DNA from: Anaeramoeba flamelloides
Lineage: Eukaryota; Metamonada; Anaeramoebidae
Direction: 5' to 3'
NCBI GenBank assembly: GCA_027625915.1
Contig: JANTQA010000060.1
Location: forward strand, 372,001-436,000
Length of the DNA: 64,000 nucleotides
The translations under genes and the position numbers were made by a program. Positions 25,877-37,795 of the stretch are shown here, in pieces. Under the pieces are notes generated by a model. The model searched no databases. It saw nothing but the letters and a program-made list of their open reading frames with translations, and had not been told where the DNA came from. Numbering within the stretch: the stretch's first letter is position 1; each line of letters starts with the position of its first letter.

Positions 25877-26322
25877 AATTATTAAATCATGGGAATGGTA
25901 ATCGATGTATGATTTAATAATTAATTTCTTGGTGGGTGATTACCAAACTCCAAGGGAAATTGACAGAAAGAGTGAGTATAAAAGAGGGATTGGGTTGTCA
26001 AAAAAATATTTTTTACAATATCTCAAAAAACTTTTGGTATATTGTTATTTAACTATTTATGGTTTTGTGATCAAATGGGTATGAATAGTTAAATTATATG
26101 TGGTGGGATGATCACAATTTGTGAGTCGAGTGACTAACCGAAAACAAAAGAGAAACACTTCAATAGTCACAAATATTTTTACTATCTATTTGGATTGTGA
26201 CCTAATGGGTTAGATAGTAAATATTTATGGGTGGGTTGGTCACATGGGAAGGTATTTTGATTGAATTTTTGAGTTAAAATTATTAAAATTTTTATCATTT
26301 TTAGATCAAAATACCTTCCCAC
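25877..26322 (+). ncRNA. Array of three hairpin/pseudoknot units plus terminal hairpin
   Basis: Unit 1: stem I 25877-25890 with 25909-25922 (14 bp); loop bases 25896-25903 pair with 25938-25945 (8 bp). Unit 2: stem I 26048-26060 with 26081-26093 (13 bp, one G-T); loop 26065-26073 pairs with 26109-26117 (9 bp). Unit 3: stem I 26178-26188 with 26211-26221 (11 bp); loop 26196-26202 pairs with 26238-26244 (7 bp). In every unit exactly 8 nt follow stem I, then GGTGGG, then 1-2 nt, then the loop complement. Units 2 and 3 also keep AATGGGT at the loop 3' side. The stem sequences differ between units, so complementarity, not sequence, is kept. A 17-bp hairpin (26245-26322, arms TGGGAAGGTATTTTGAT and its complement) closes the array. 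Whether it acts as RNA or as single-stranded DNA is unknown. Confidence 0.55.
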
Positions 26323-26398
26323 TGCGAAGCCCCATGCCAAAATTTTCATTTTTTTTTGGAATATTAAATAAAAAAAACGGCCGAAATAAAACGAAATT

Positions 26399-27277
26399 AA
26401 CAGTAATAATCCATTTCAACAATTTATTTGAATAATAGAGATCGATACATTTTTTTAAAATGGTTTTATTACTTTCAAAAGTTAAATATTCAAAAAGAAG
26501 AAATAAGAAATTTTATTTCTTATTAGTGATCGATCAAAAATAAAACCCTACAAGTACTATTTGTGTTTTCTGTCCAAAACAAAGATCTGAAAAGAAGAAC
26601 TACAAGAAGAAAGCAAATATACAAATAATCTTAATAATTGGCGATAATGTGACTAAGTTGCTGAGAAAGCTTTTGAAAAGTTACCAAACCAATGTCAACT
26701 TTCCATAGAATACAGAAAATGTTTTCATCCAAAAACACATTCTTTCAGAAACTAGTAAAAAATTGATTTTTTAAGAAGTTATTTTTCTTAAATGTAATTT
26801 AGAACACCATTATTAACTGAAAAAATAATTATTTCTCTTTATTACCTTTTTGTTAATCTAAAAGGATCAATATGTTTGTTAACCAAATCAAAATAAAATA
26901 CAATAAAAATTATTTGATATGATTCGTGAATGAATCAAGTATCTTTTTTTTTTTTGTTTTTTAAATGAAGGACTTTTTTTCAGATCAGTTTTTAGATCAA
27001 ACTAAATATTTCTTTTAAAAAATATTGTTGAATTAGACTGAAAATCTCTACTTTTATATTGCGATTTAATTTAATCACATTATTTTGACATTTATTACTA
27101 TATTTTAAATGATTATAATGCTTTTAAAGAATATCGATATTTTGTGTTATTATAGCATCTTATTGATTATCACCATTTTATGTAATATCACGATTTTATA
27201 ATATTATCACAATTTTCTAAAAATAATTGTTATTTTTGTAACTTTATCGTTACTTAGACAAAAAATCCTCAAATCCT
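26399..27277 (-). repeat. R1 element, partial copy
   Basis: This is the reverse complement of the middle and left part of the R1 copy at 41587-43213. Matching blocks include AATAATCCATTTC, TTTCAAAAGTTAAATA, GTGATCGATC, TCTAAAAGGATC, GGTTGACAAAC-like text and GAATCAAGTATC, ending with AAATCCTC. The other end is missing on the left side, next to the pseudoknot array. Confidence 0.65.
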
Positions 27278-27589
27278 CGATTAATAATAACGAAAATATT
27301 ATAATGTTTATGAGTTGAGAAGGTTTTGTAGATATTATAGTATAAGAAATAATACTAATTATAATTTGTATTAAACAAAATTTTTGAAAAAAACTATTTT
27401 GTAACAGGTATCCTATTTCGAAACATAAAAACAAAAAAATATCAGACTTTAAAAATTAAATTAATTTATTTATTGTTTTTTTAAGGAATTTCTCAGCAAA
27501 TAATAAGATTGTTTTAAAAAAAATAATACCTAATTTTTTGATTAAAAATCAAAATCAAAATCAAAATCAAAATAAAAATAGAAAAAGAT

Positions 27590-30005
27590 TTAATCAAAAG
27601 TAGCACTTAAGTCTTTAACTTTTAAATTGAGTTCAAATTTGGAAAAATCAAAATCTTCCCATGCATGCCATTCCAATACCTTTTCTTCACCTTTTAACAT
27701 TATGAATCCATTATCTTGGAATTTACCCGGGTATATGGTTTGTAAAAACACAAACAAGGCAATTTGATCTGATTGCAAAGTAAATTCTACTGTATTTTGA
27801 TCCAATAGCTTTATATTTGAAACAGAAATTTTGGGGGTGGGTAAGGAAAGCTTATTAAAATACTCTGGCCAAAAATAATTTGTAGGCGAATAATTTGAAC
27901 TAAATGCAATAAAGCAATCTGTTCGATCTCTGCAACCATTTTCGACAAAATATTCTGTAACATTTAATGTTTCGACAACTGCTGATTGTGAAGGGCCAAC
28001 TTCAATTGCCAATTCTTGAGAATTCAAAACTGTTGATTCCCAATTAATGAGTTTCATGGTCACTTGGTCGCCTTTTTTTAAGGGTGAATCGTTTATAGCA
28101 TAAACGGATAATGTATTAGTTGGCGACTCTATTGGTGAGATCAAAAAATCTGAAAAGAAATTTTTGGCGTAATAATGAAGCATTTTCCATCGCCCTTGGT
28201 AGAATTCAATTGAAGACCAAGAAGGGGCTGTCCAAACTGTGTTTCCTTGCCAGTATAGTGCGCCCATTGTCTGGTATTCGGATGAGCGTTGTCTTCGATA
28301 ATGTTCTGTTTCGGTTTGGTAGCATAGGGATTGCTGTACTTGGGTTAGATAAATAAAGTTATCCCATTTCATCGCATTGTCACCGACATTGAAATGGGTC
28401 GAGATCTGCTCGATCATTTGGAGAATCCCACTGCCGTGGTGCTCTCTGTGGTTAACTAATTCCGAGTCGACTTTTTGGTCTTCTGCTAAGGATATTTGGT
28501 CCCAGGCGTATGTGGAATCGAAGGATTGGTACCCGTATTCCGAGGCGAATCGTGGGCTGGGGAAGGTACTGACATCCATACAATCTGCATTGTAATCATA
28601 AAAGTGGACATCGCCAAAGGATTGGTTGTAGGGCGTTCCCCATCTTAAAACATAGGGCTCCTGCGAAAGAACACCGTTTGAGGGCGAAGAGGGCATAAAA
28701 ATTCGATCTGGATCCATTTTTTTGACAAGGGGATAAATTGTATCCAAGTAAAGTTTCACATAGTCAACCAAATATAAGCGAGGATGCTGCTGATCCAATG
28801 GCCACCAGTCGAGCGCGCCTTCGTTTTCATTATTGCCTGCCCAATTGACGATTGAGCAATGATGAGACAACCTTGTGATCTGATCAATGATCTCGTTTTC
28901 AACATTGCTTAAAAACTCTTTGTTAATGGGGTACATGGAGCATGCAAATTGGAAATCGTGCATGATCATGAGCCCGACGGAATCTGCGATGTCATAAAAT
29001 TCATCTGTCATGTAGATGCCGCCGCCCCATATTCTGACCATGTTCATATTCGCGTCAATTGTCGAATTAATGAACCTCATTATTCTTTCTTTTGTGATTC
29101 TCTCTTCAAACAGATCTAGGGGCACAAAGTTCGATCCCTTCAGGAAAATTGGAATGCCGTTTACTTTCAAATAAAACGTTCGTCCGCCATTCTTTGCAGG
29201 ATCTTCAATTAGCTCAACACACCTAAACCCTATCTGCTTGGTAATTTCGTCTTGCGCTTGATCATCGTTATTTTCAACTCGGATTGTGACCTTATAGAGT
29301 TCCTGTGTGCCAAAGCCAATGGGGTACCACAAATTTGGCTCTTCAATGATCATATTGATTTCGATTTCCTTTGAATTCGTAACAGTAACCGTTTTGGTCC
29401 ATTCCCTTTGCTCACCAACATCAACAATAACTTTCCCGTCGCTGATCGCACTATCCAAATTCACTTTGACCATTAGTTCGTAGGTCGATTGGGTTATGCA
29501 GCTTTGTGTCACGAGGGCACTGTTGATCCTTGCCGTTGAATACTCGATCAACCTTACACCACGGTTGATTGCCACAGTCATCGGCGCAAGGCCCCAGTCC
29601 CACCCAAAGTGGCACTGCGCCTTTCGAATAAATTGCCTGTTGTATTCGCCGCTATAGAGCTCAACTGTACTCTTCGGATCGCCCGGTACTGGGTAGGGAT
29701 ATTTTTCACATTCATTCTTAGCATAAAGCGCAGCGGGGTAAATAAGCACTTCTAATGTGTTTGACCAAGTGCCTACTCTTGACAAATAGTCTGTGACGTC
29801 GTATCTCCAGATGCGAAATTGGTTATTTGTTTTGCCGATAGTGATCCCATTCAATTTGATTTCAGAAATCGTGTCAATGCTATCAAATTCAAGTAAATAT
29901 TTATTTCCACTTTCAAATTGCTTTGTAAATGTTGTTTTATAACTCCAGGTGTCATAGGAAATCTTTTTATTGTTTTCGTTTGTTTTGATTTAACAAAAGA
30001 AGGTT

Positions 30006-30041
<36 letters not shown>

Positions 30042-30349
30042 TTTATTTTCGAAAAACAAAGAGGAAGTCAAATTGGATGAATGAGAAAAAAGAAAATTAG
30101 TTTGAGAATTACCCATCTGTAATTAACATCATTAAAACGGTAATATATATTCCCAATAATAGCTTCAGATTCAAGTGATGTTTGAACAGATCCTGGTACC
30201 TTTGCATCAAGAGAAAATGATCTGTTGACATTTGTTAATGTCCAAACACCCGACAAGTCTTGTACAACAGGAGTCGTTGAACAAAAAATGACCAAAAAGA
30301 AAAGCGAAAAAAGAACAAAAAGCCTGAAAGAATTTAGCATAATATTCAA
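27590..30349 (-). CDS. MANBA: Lysosomal beta-mannosidase (GH2)
   Basis: Two exons, 30349-30113 and 29962-27590, join through a 150-nt phase-0 intron (GTAATT...AG) to give 869 residues; animal MANBA is about 880. The start has a clear signal peptide: NSFR, then about 16 hydrophobic residues, then CSTTP. The junction restores VNYRW|ISYDTW, matching the animal NYRWISLDNW block. Further hallmarks are QCHFGWDWG, MVRIWGGG, WAGNNENEG with the acid/base Glu (about residue 458), FASEYGYQS with the nucleophile Glu (about residue 554), and ALYWQGN...APSWSSIE. The enzyme removes terminal beta-mannose from glycoprotein-derived oligosaccharides in the lysosome. Base composition is less AT-rich than the surroundings, as expected of a conserved coding region. 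All catalytic residues are present. The poly-T run at 30008-30035 lies inside the intron. Confidence 0.95.
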
Positions 30350-31583
30350 AAAATGATCGAAAAAATTTTTTTAAGGTTGTTTTAAAAAAATCTTGTATGT
30401 CTTTCTGCAATTTTTTGTTCTAAGGTATTTTTTTTTCACAGTAACACTTTTGAATAAATATAAAGTCGGAAAAATTTTGTTTCTATTTTTTTAAGAAATA
30501 ATTAGAGGAAGAAATAGTCATTTTTGTCTCAATAAAATGTGAACATTTGATCAACAGTTGATGGGAGTGTTTGTCTTATAAAACAATTCATTTTTAAATC
30601 AGTTTTGTACAGTCTAATGCTATTTCACAATTAAATTTTTAAATGTTACTCCTTGTTTGAACTTGAAAATATTAATCAATTGACCAAAAAAATATATCGA
30701 AACTTTTACAAAACTCAAATATTATAAATTTTATCCACTTAATGAGGATCCAGAAATTGTAATGTGGAAATCTCCTTATATAAACAGATATTATCCCAAT
30801 GGAGAAATACATAATATCAATAGAAAGTTTTAAACTTTTCAAGTCTTTTTTTTCTATTCCAGGATACACCAACAAACAAAAATTAAATGAATTGTATTTA
30901 TTTATTTTATTAATTAAAATTGTTATCAAGGTTTTCATGCTAAAAAAAAAAAAATAAAATTTAATTAGCCTTCAATTTATTCTTGTAATTTTTTTTCTTT
31001 CAGTAATAGTTCTATTTTAAATTTTAATTTCTCACTAAAACTTTTTTGTTTTTCAACAAAAGTAATTGAATTGTAAAAAGAATATTTAAGGACTACCTTT
31101 TTAGGTGAAAACAGTAAAATAATGGATAAAATCACCCTTGAATAAGTTATGTAATCCAAGTAATATTTGTCCAAGGAGAAATTCTTTTAGAAAAAATGTA
31201 AAATTTTCACAATTTTTACCTTTTTCAATTTTCACAATTTTTACCTTGTTAGATCATGCTAAATTTTGATTTTAATAATTTAGAATTTCCATTTCAACTT
31301 TCTGAACTCACACTATTTTCTAGAGCTGTTCTACAGTTTTTTTTAAAATTACTTTTACAAGTTTGAAATGTTCCAAAATTTGAAATGCACTTGAAAATCC
31401 TCAAAAGTCATTTTTAGCAATTATTTTTTTTGTTATTTTCAATTTTCCTTTTCATTGAAAAACAAAGAAAAATAATCTTCGTGAAAAAGTAAAGATGACA
31501 AAAAATGTTTTTTTTTTTTTTTTTTGTCCAATTTCTTTGGTGTGAAAATTTTTTTTGAGAAGCGAAAGTGAAATAACACAATT

Positions 31584-31629
31584 ACTCAACCCCCTCAAGG
31601 GTGGGAATGTAGTCCTTAAGGGGCCGAGT
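31584..31629. other. GC-rich hairpin
   Basis: ACTC-AA-CCCCCTCAAGG pairs with CCTTAAGGGG-CC-GAGT. This gives 10 pairs with one mismatch, an AA/CC internal loop and 4 more pairs, around a loop of GTGGGAATGTAGT. The GC content is strikingly above the local background. It could be a structured RNA, an insulator-like site or the core of an unseen repeat. Confidence 0.45.
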
Positions 31630-31869
31630 CAATACCTAGGAAAAAAATTCTTTGAAATGGAAAAAAAAAATTTGTAATTTTAATGGGCGCATAATCTTAA
31701 TAAAAACTAACCAACATGTTAAGTGCCATTGATCTGGTAAAATCAACAATGAAAAAGAGGTGGACTTTTTAGAAAAAAGTACCAAATATTGACACTCAAT
31801 TTTCATTTTGAATGGTTAGAAAATATATAAATTTGAAAATAACTGTGTTAATTTCGAATTTTCACTCTT

Positions 31870-32204
31870 CAGCACTTATTGAGATTTTTTTATTTTTTTT
31901 TCATTTTTATCATTTATCAAGTGATTTATTTTTACCAAAAAGAATGTTACAAAATCCTTACTTTGTCAAAAATAGATGGTATTAAAAAAACAAATTAGAT
32001 TAAATTGTATTAAATCGATTATGTACAAAAGGAAACGAATTTGTTTTAAATAAAAGAAATTAAATGTTTTGGAAATTTACAATAAAAAAAGATTGGATAG
32101 TTTTTGAAAAATTTGATTGTTACATATTGTAAAACATATTAAACTTTTTTGTGTTAAACTTGTATAATTTGTCCTAATATTAACCAAAATTTCAATTTTG
32201 TATA
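31870..32204. repeat. Dispersed repeat R6, copy 2
   Basis: This matches 8480-8900 through GTTACAAAATCCTTA, TTTGTCAAAAATAGATGGT, TAAATCGATTATGTAC and GAAATTAAATGTTTTGG blocks. A MITE-A copy lies at its right edge. Confidence 0.45.
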
Positions 32205-32214
32205 CAGTCAGTTC

Positions 32215-32403
32215 CACTTTTCAGACACAAACTTTCAACGAAAAATACTGCACAAAAAAAATCTCAAATTAAGGGACAAAATTTCAAATTCTAGTAAAAT
32301 AATTTGTGTAAAAAAAAAAAATTCAAAAAATGTGCTTTAATTTGAGATTTTTTTGTACCTTAAATTGAGTTGAACGTTTGTGGTAGAAAAGTGGAACTGG
32401 CTA
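32215..32403. mobile_element. MITE-A copy 4
   Basis: The left end is CAGTCAGTTCCAC and the right end is GTGGAACTGGCTA, with TA on both sides. Internal blocks ATCTCAAATTAAGG and AATTTGAGATTTTTTTG are kept, while several TTAAGGCACAAA blocks have decayed. This is an older copy. Confidence 0.82.
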
Positions 32404-33424
32404 TATTTATGTATAAAACTCCATTTTTCAGATCCTTCCAAACTTGTAAATTTTAATTTTATTTGTTCTTCTTAGTGAACAGTGAAAAGTTATCAAGAAT
32501 ATTGAAAATCGGGTATTTTATTATTTCAAATAATTTTGCAGTTTTTTTGAAAATTGCCCGAGAAAGCTAATCGAAAAAATAAAGGGAAAAATTAAAGATT
32601 TTTACGAAAAATTGATTTGAAAAATTTTTATTTTGAATTGGGTTTTGGTATGGTGAAGGAATTCCTAGAAAAATAATTTTCAAAAGAAAAACAAGAAGCA
32701 CCGTATTTTTTTCAAAATTCATGATCCTTAAATAAGGTTTGTCATGAATTTATCACTAAAAGGTCGTCTTTTTGTTCTCTTTTGGATAACCAATTTGTGG
32801 ATTTCTAATTGTTACTTTATAAAAATATTTTCCCCACTTTTGATTCACAAGTATTTGCTTAAGCACAATAAACCGATTACGGTTTCAGAAATTACATTTT
32901 GGTTGAAACAAACGAATAGTTTGAAACAAATGAATTGTTTTAGTTTCTTCGAATTTGTCATTTATCGATAATAAGACATGCAAAGCAAAGGAAAAGAAAA
33001 AAAAAAAAGATCAATTTTGTTGAGTGTTTTGTGTTTGTTCAAAGGTGAGACACCTCATGATTTTTTTAAAGGTTTCTGTTTACTAGTCCTTTTGTTTTTG
33101 ATCTTAAAAGATTTGAAAGTTCATTTGGCTTTGGAAGACGCTTTTGCTCTTTTTTTGAAAACAATAAAGTAACAGGCTTTTCATCTGCATCGCATATGTA
33201 AAGATCAAATTGAAATTTTTCACCTATCAATATATTATATTGTGTTTGTGTTTGTTTTTTTTGTTTATCAGATCGTCAACCAAACCGCAAGTGAGTTGGA
33301 AGTAAAAGAAAAAAATTAAACCTAATTAAGGGAAGAAAAAGTTTTTTTAAACGACAATTTATTACCTTTTATGATAAAAACAACCACATTATAAAATGAT
33401 TGTCTTAATTCTTCCTTCAGTCGA

Positions 33425-33574
33425 ATGAACTCAAATAAAAATCCTTGGCATCACCCTGGTTTCCAAACCACTGCAACTTTAATTACAGACATTTATAAAA
33501 AAGTAAAAAATCTTAAAAGAATAGAAAATGATTTAAATTCAGGTTTTAAAAATGGTTGGTCTAATATGAATTGA
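33425..33574 (+). CDS. Small orphan exon or ORF, unknown
   Basis: A 49-codon frame has coding-like, non-repetitive composition (MNSNKNPWHHPGFQTT, then TLITDIYKKVKNLKRIEND). It is preceded by a good acceptor: pyrimidine-rich text ending CTTCCTTCAG at 33420. It could be the last exon of a short gene whose upstream exons lie near 32978-33300 (possible donors GTGAGA and GTGAGT there). I do not recognise the family, and a chance frame cannot be excluded. Confidence 0.35.
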   Translation: MNSNKNPWHHPGFQTTATLITDIYKKVKNLKRIENDLNSGFKNGWSNMN

Positions 33575-33696
33575 AAAACAGTTTTTTTCTTGTAAAATCT
33601 AAAAAAAAAGGTTTTTCAAGGTTTAGATTAAGAATTAACATCATAATTATTTCATTTGATGCCTATTTGATTAACAATAAATAGATTTTTTTTTAA

Positions 33697-34897
33697 GGAA
33701 GTAAGTACATTTTACCATTTTGAAAAGTTTTAATTGTGTGAACCTTATTGAAAAATATTTTTTGAGTGCCAGCAGATATTGAAACTTTGAAGACCAAAAG
33801 CCCATTCGCTACTCTATTCGTGAAAAGTAAACTCAAAGTAATACAGAGTTGAATCTTTAATTTTTCAATTTTTTGAACATTTTTTTTTGATTCAAATTTT
33901 GGGTTTTAAAGTTTGTTTTAGTTCTAGAGATGTGTTTATACGAAAGAGCGAAAATAATCAAAGAGTAAACCAAAAAAAATAGACCCAAAAAGGTGTGTAT
34001 TAGAAACGAATATTTTCTTTTAGAAGAGCTAACACGAAAGATCATCTTTCCAAATAAATTTGTTGAAATTAAAAATGAAAAAAAAAAATTGATAAAAGCC
34101 TATTTTCGAAGAAATATTTTTTCTTTATCTTCTTATTTTGTAGGAATATAAACTATTTTTTACCTTGAATTTCTCGCCCCATTACTATTTATTATTATTT
34201 TTCAAAACTTTTTGTAACAAAATTGCTTTCAAAATTCTTTTTACTAATATTTTTATCAAACCATGTCAAAACAAAGAATACTATTTCAAAAATTAAAATA
34301 GTGTATTTTCAATTCTTGAAATCAAACAACATTTACAAAAGATTCAAATCAAAACAATTGAAAAATTCAAGAAAAAATTTCAATCAGATTCAGAATTATT
34401 TTGGGTTCTCATTTAAATAAAAAATAAATAATTATAAAATCAAACGAATTTGACCAATTAATCTTTATTTCTCATGAAAAATTCAAAAAATATCCCTATT
34501 TTCTGAACCCAATCAAGAATTAGATGAATTAAATGAAAATAGGTTTTTTAAATTCATTTGAAAATTCTTTAGAAATAAAACAGTAATTTGTTTATCAAAT
34601 ATTTTACAAACAAAATTATTTTCATAAAGAATTAAAAATAAAACAAAACAAAGAAGAAGTAACTGTGTAAAATGTTTTTGAAAAGATCAAGAAATAAATG
34701 TTTTTTATTTTTTATTGATCAAATTTTTCATTTTTTTTGAATTACGTTTTGTTGATGGTATATAAATATCTTATACTAGGATATATTCCACTCTAGTATT
34801 TATTAAAATATGAATATTTTTGATTAAAGAAATGATTTGAAGAATTCAGTTTCACATAAATGGTGGCACTCAACAAATGAAAAATTTACTTACCCCC
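33697..34897 (+). repeat. Repeat R2 copy 2
   Basis: This is 1.2 kb, starting GGAAGTAAGTACATTTTACC and ending TTTACTTACCCCC. It aligns along its whole length with 10113-11350 and 56093-57310, sharing ATTGAAACTTTGAA, AATCAAAGAGTAAACC, AATTTGTTGAAAT and CAATCAGATTCAGAATTATTT. Confidence 0.68.
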
Positions 34898-36639
34898 TTT
34901 GATATTTTCTTATTTTTTTCAACAAACAATAGTCTGTTTTTATTTTTTACTCATATTGTTTCGATTTGTAATAACAATTCATAACTTTCTAAATTTGTTG
35001 AATTATTTAGGATGTGTATTCTTAGAGAAATTTTGAGAGATTAAGTAAAAAAATATGATTTGTAATAGTTCTTGACAAGAAAGATGAAGAATTTTGTTTT
35101 TTTTTACTTGTAGGGGTTTTTCGTCCATAAAACTATAATTTTCACTTTTTTTACGATTTCAAAGAAGATAAAAAAGTCGATACTTTATAATTTAACTGTG
35201 TAAAGTAATTTTTTAGTAAGAATATTACTCTTTGAAAAAATATTTATTAATATTTACTTTTAGTGTTAGACAGAATAAAACAGCTGAACCAAGGTTGAAA
35301 TTACTTTTCTTCCATGAGAAAAATTAAATATTTTCCAGTTTGTTCCTATCTCATCAATCTATTCTAATATTTTTATTTTATCATTTTAAAAATAATTTAA
35401 TACATTTTGAGTAAAAAAATTACTGTAAAAATTAAAAATCATTTAAAAGACACAAAAAAAATAAACAATAAAGTTTTCTGATCACATCGAAAATTATTTA
35501 ACAAAATCAAAATGTTAACTTATGGTATACAACTATTACTTTTATTAAACTATCCCCAGAAAAAAAAAAAAAAAAAAAAAAAAAAGAGAGAGAGAGAGGG
35601 AGATGAGAGAGATCCTTAAGAGACATGATAAAAAATCGTAAGATTGATCCTTTTTTGAAAACCTTTCTTTGAAATATTATGAATTTAAACTACTGTTTTT
35701 ACTAAAATGTAATTTAGTCAAATGATGTTTTAACTGAATAAAATTAAAAATAATAAATAGGGATAATTGTCGAAGTATACAGAGTATTTGTGCTATGAGT
35801 ACATCTAATTTGATAATCAGTTGAGGTTCAAGGTATACTTCTAAATTAATAAATATTTTCAAAGTAAAAATTCAATCAACTTCTAGCCAAATCAAAAACC
35901 AAAAGATAATTATCTTTTGATCTGATCACTATGTTATTTTTTTTTTGATAGATCTTTTTTTTTATCAAGAAAGACCATGTGGAAAAAAAAAAAATCTTTG
36001 AAAAGACAAATAATTACTAAGAAAATTGAGGTTATTTCATGTCTTTTAATATTTAAAATATATAATACCAAAAACTAAAATAAAGTGCTTCATAATTTTT
36101 TAATTGAGCATTTTGGATTTTTTATTACTAAAATTTCACTGAAAAAAAGTTATAAAGAAGATTTTTTGCAATAATTAAATTCATTTTCAAATATTGGGTT
36201 TTTATTAAATAATTCGAATGATTTAAAAGTGAATTACAAAACAAGTTTTAATTATTTGAAGTTCTTGAATACTCAAGAATGATTGTTTTTTTTTTTTAAT
36301 TGATTATTTCAGGTGATTCACAATTTTTGAAATTGTGTTTATGTGCTTTATTATAAGAAAAATGATCTTTTCTTCATGGTAAAAAACTTTTCAAAGTTAA
36401 AAGTGAAATATTTTTAGAGCTAAAAATAGTTTTTTATTTTATTCCATTCCCAAAAATTATAATACCTATTTTTTCATATTCTGTGGCGAATTTATAATTT
36501 TTATATTAAATTAAAGAAACACATTTTTAAATAAATAGTTAAAAATAAAAAATGAAGAAAAGAATCCATTTCCTAATTATAAAGGTATTAATATTCTTTT
36601 AAAATAAAAAACTTGATTCAAAATAGAATTTAAAGAAAA
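34898..36639. other. Intergenic AT-rich stretch
   Basis: No exon or repeat family was recognised. It contains an A-run followed by a GA-run at 35562-35605 and a loose inverted pair at 35895-35925 (AAAAGATAATTATCTTTTG). Confidence 0.45.
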
Positions 36640-37160
36640 ATCTATAAAGAAATATGTGGTTGAAAATAGTATATCATATTACTTTTCAATTTGTTATTTG
36701 TGTCAAAATAATCATCTTGAATTGCTAACCGATTTTCAAAAAAAAAGCCATTACTTTTTTTTTTTTTATACATTTTACATATTAAATGATTAAATAAACC
36801 AACAGTACAGGATAAGTAAATACACATAAGTTTCTTGAAGTTCTAATTTTTATTAAAAAGAAAAAATCATAAAATTTATAGATCAAATTTGAAAATTATT
36901 TTTAAAAAAAACAATTCTATTGATAAATTTCGTAATTTAATAAATAAACAAATATGCAACAAAAATTAAAAAAAATGATCCAAAAGTTTAAAACAAATTC
37001 TATTGTCAAATAGTTTACCTTTAAAATTGATTTGATCTTAGGTGTGCGATTGGGTTTTGAATTAAATGTTGTTGGAAAAAGATGATAAAAAAAAGCATAG
37101 TTTTTCTTTTGAAACATAAGTTTGAGCTTTTCAAAAAATTTTTTCTGAATCACTGTAATC
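36640..37160 (-). repeat. Repeat R7, minus-strand copy
   Basis: Read on the minus strand, this resembles 39350-39870 read on the plus strand. Both encode NSKPNR(T/M)PKIKSILKVNYLT and, farther on, a YLS...LI/LMY...KKK text. The DNA blocks are GAATTAAATGTTGTTGGAA and TTTAAAATTGATTTGATCTTAGG. The two copies point away from each other and bracket 2.2 kb. Confidence 0.55.
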
Positions 37161-37578
37161 GTACCTATATTGTAACTCGGATAATAGATTCAATATATAT
37201 TTTACAATTTCAGGTATATTAGAAATAATTTTTTATATTAATCTTGCATAATAGTTAAAAAAAAAAATTCATTTCCATTTTCAAAAAACTTGAAACCTTT
37301 TCCAAAATTTACAAATAAAAATCGAATTATAATAACAAACATGAGAAGTTAATTACGTTTTTTGTCAATAAGAATAATTTTTTGCCTTTTTGTCTGTAAA
37401 ATAGTTACTTTTGTACTATAAATTTCATTTGTAAAAAAATTGACAAATCAAAAATCATGTAAGGTGTTCAAGAACTATTCAATTACATCTATCTAACTTG
37501 GAAAAAGAATGAAAGAGCCAATAAAAATTGTTCAGCCGATTAATTATTTTTTCTAAACTTTATTCGCTTTGTTTTGAA

Positions 37579-37795
37579 ATGAACGAAAAGGAACCCAACT
37601 CATTAAGCGATCAAACAAACAACAAAATTCAACAAAAAACAAAAAATAGCCAAAAGTCAACAGAAATAAGCCACACGACAAAAAACAATAATAATAAAGA
37701 ACCAGAAGTGTCGCCACCAAGATCTTCACACATAACAAAAAAAAGAAACACACCCAAAATCAGGAAAAAGAAAATCTCACAAAACAACAAAAAAG
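37579..37795 (+). CDS. Low-complexity first exon (possibly of the DBF4-like gene)
   Basis: An ATG opens 72 codons of polar text (NEKEPNSL, STEISHTTKNNNN, EVSPPRSS, KIRKKKISQNN) rich in K, N and S, with a basic nuclear-signal-like cluster. It ends at a clear donor AAAAG|GTATGT in phase 1. The next confident plus-strand exon, at 43494, needs exactly a phase-1 partner, so this could be the start of that gene across a 5.7 kb intron. An intermediate exon is also possible (a frame at 38048-38160 with donor GTAAGT is a weak candidate). No domain is recognised. Confidence 0.4.

Larger units (their letters stand above)
30350..33424. other. Intergenic region upstream of beta-mannosidase
   Basis: It holds a GC-rich hairpin (31584), repeat R6 copy 2 and MITE-A copy 4. 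Frames at 32744-32971 and 32978-33172 contain hydrophobic stretches and a possible donor (AAAGGTGAGA near 33041). They show no family signature, so I do not call genes there. Confidence 0.45.

Noticed and set aside
25462-25917. Overlapping frames with ILDTGY or FCLFFVYF repeats
   Set aside because: They are explained by minisatellites whose unit lengths keep frames open; there is no start context or homology.
25877-26322. CRISPR-like array
   Set aside because: Units share architecture, not repeat sequence; there are no fixed-length spacers, and the setting is eukaryotic.
29918-30100. Plus-strand frame with poly-Phe in the beta-mannosidase intron
   Set aside because: A product of the poly-T run within the intron; the minus-strand splice restores the family sequence exactly.
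30672-31174. Two minus-strand frames of 88 and 65 codons
   Set aside because: Hydrophobic AT-rich text with no splice partner, domain or repeat relation.
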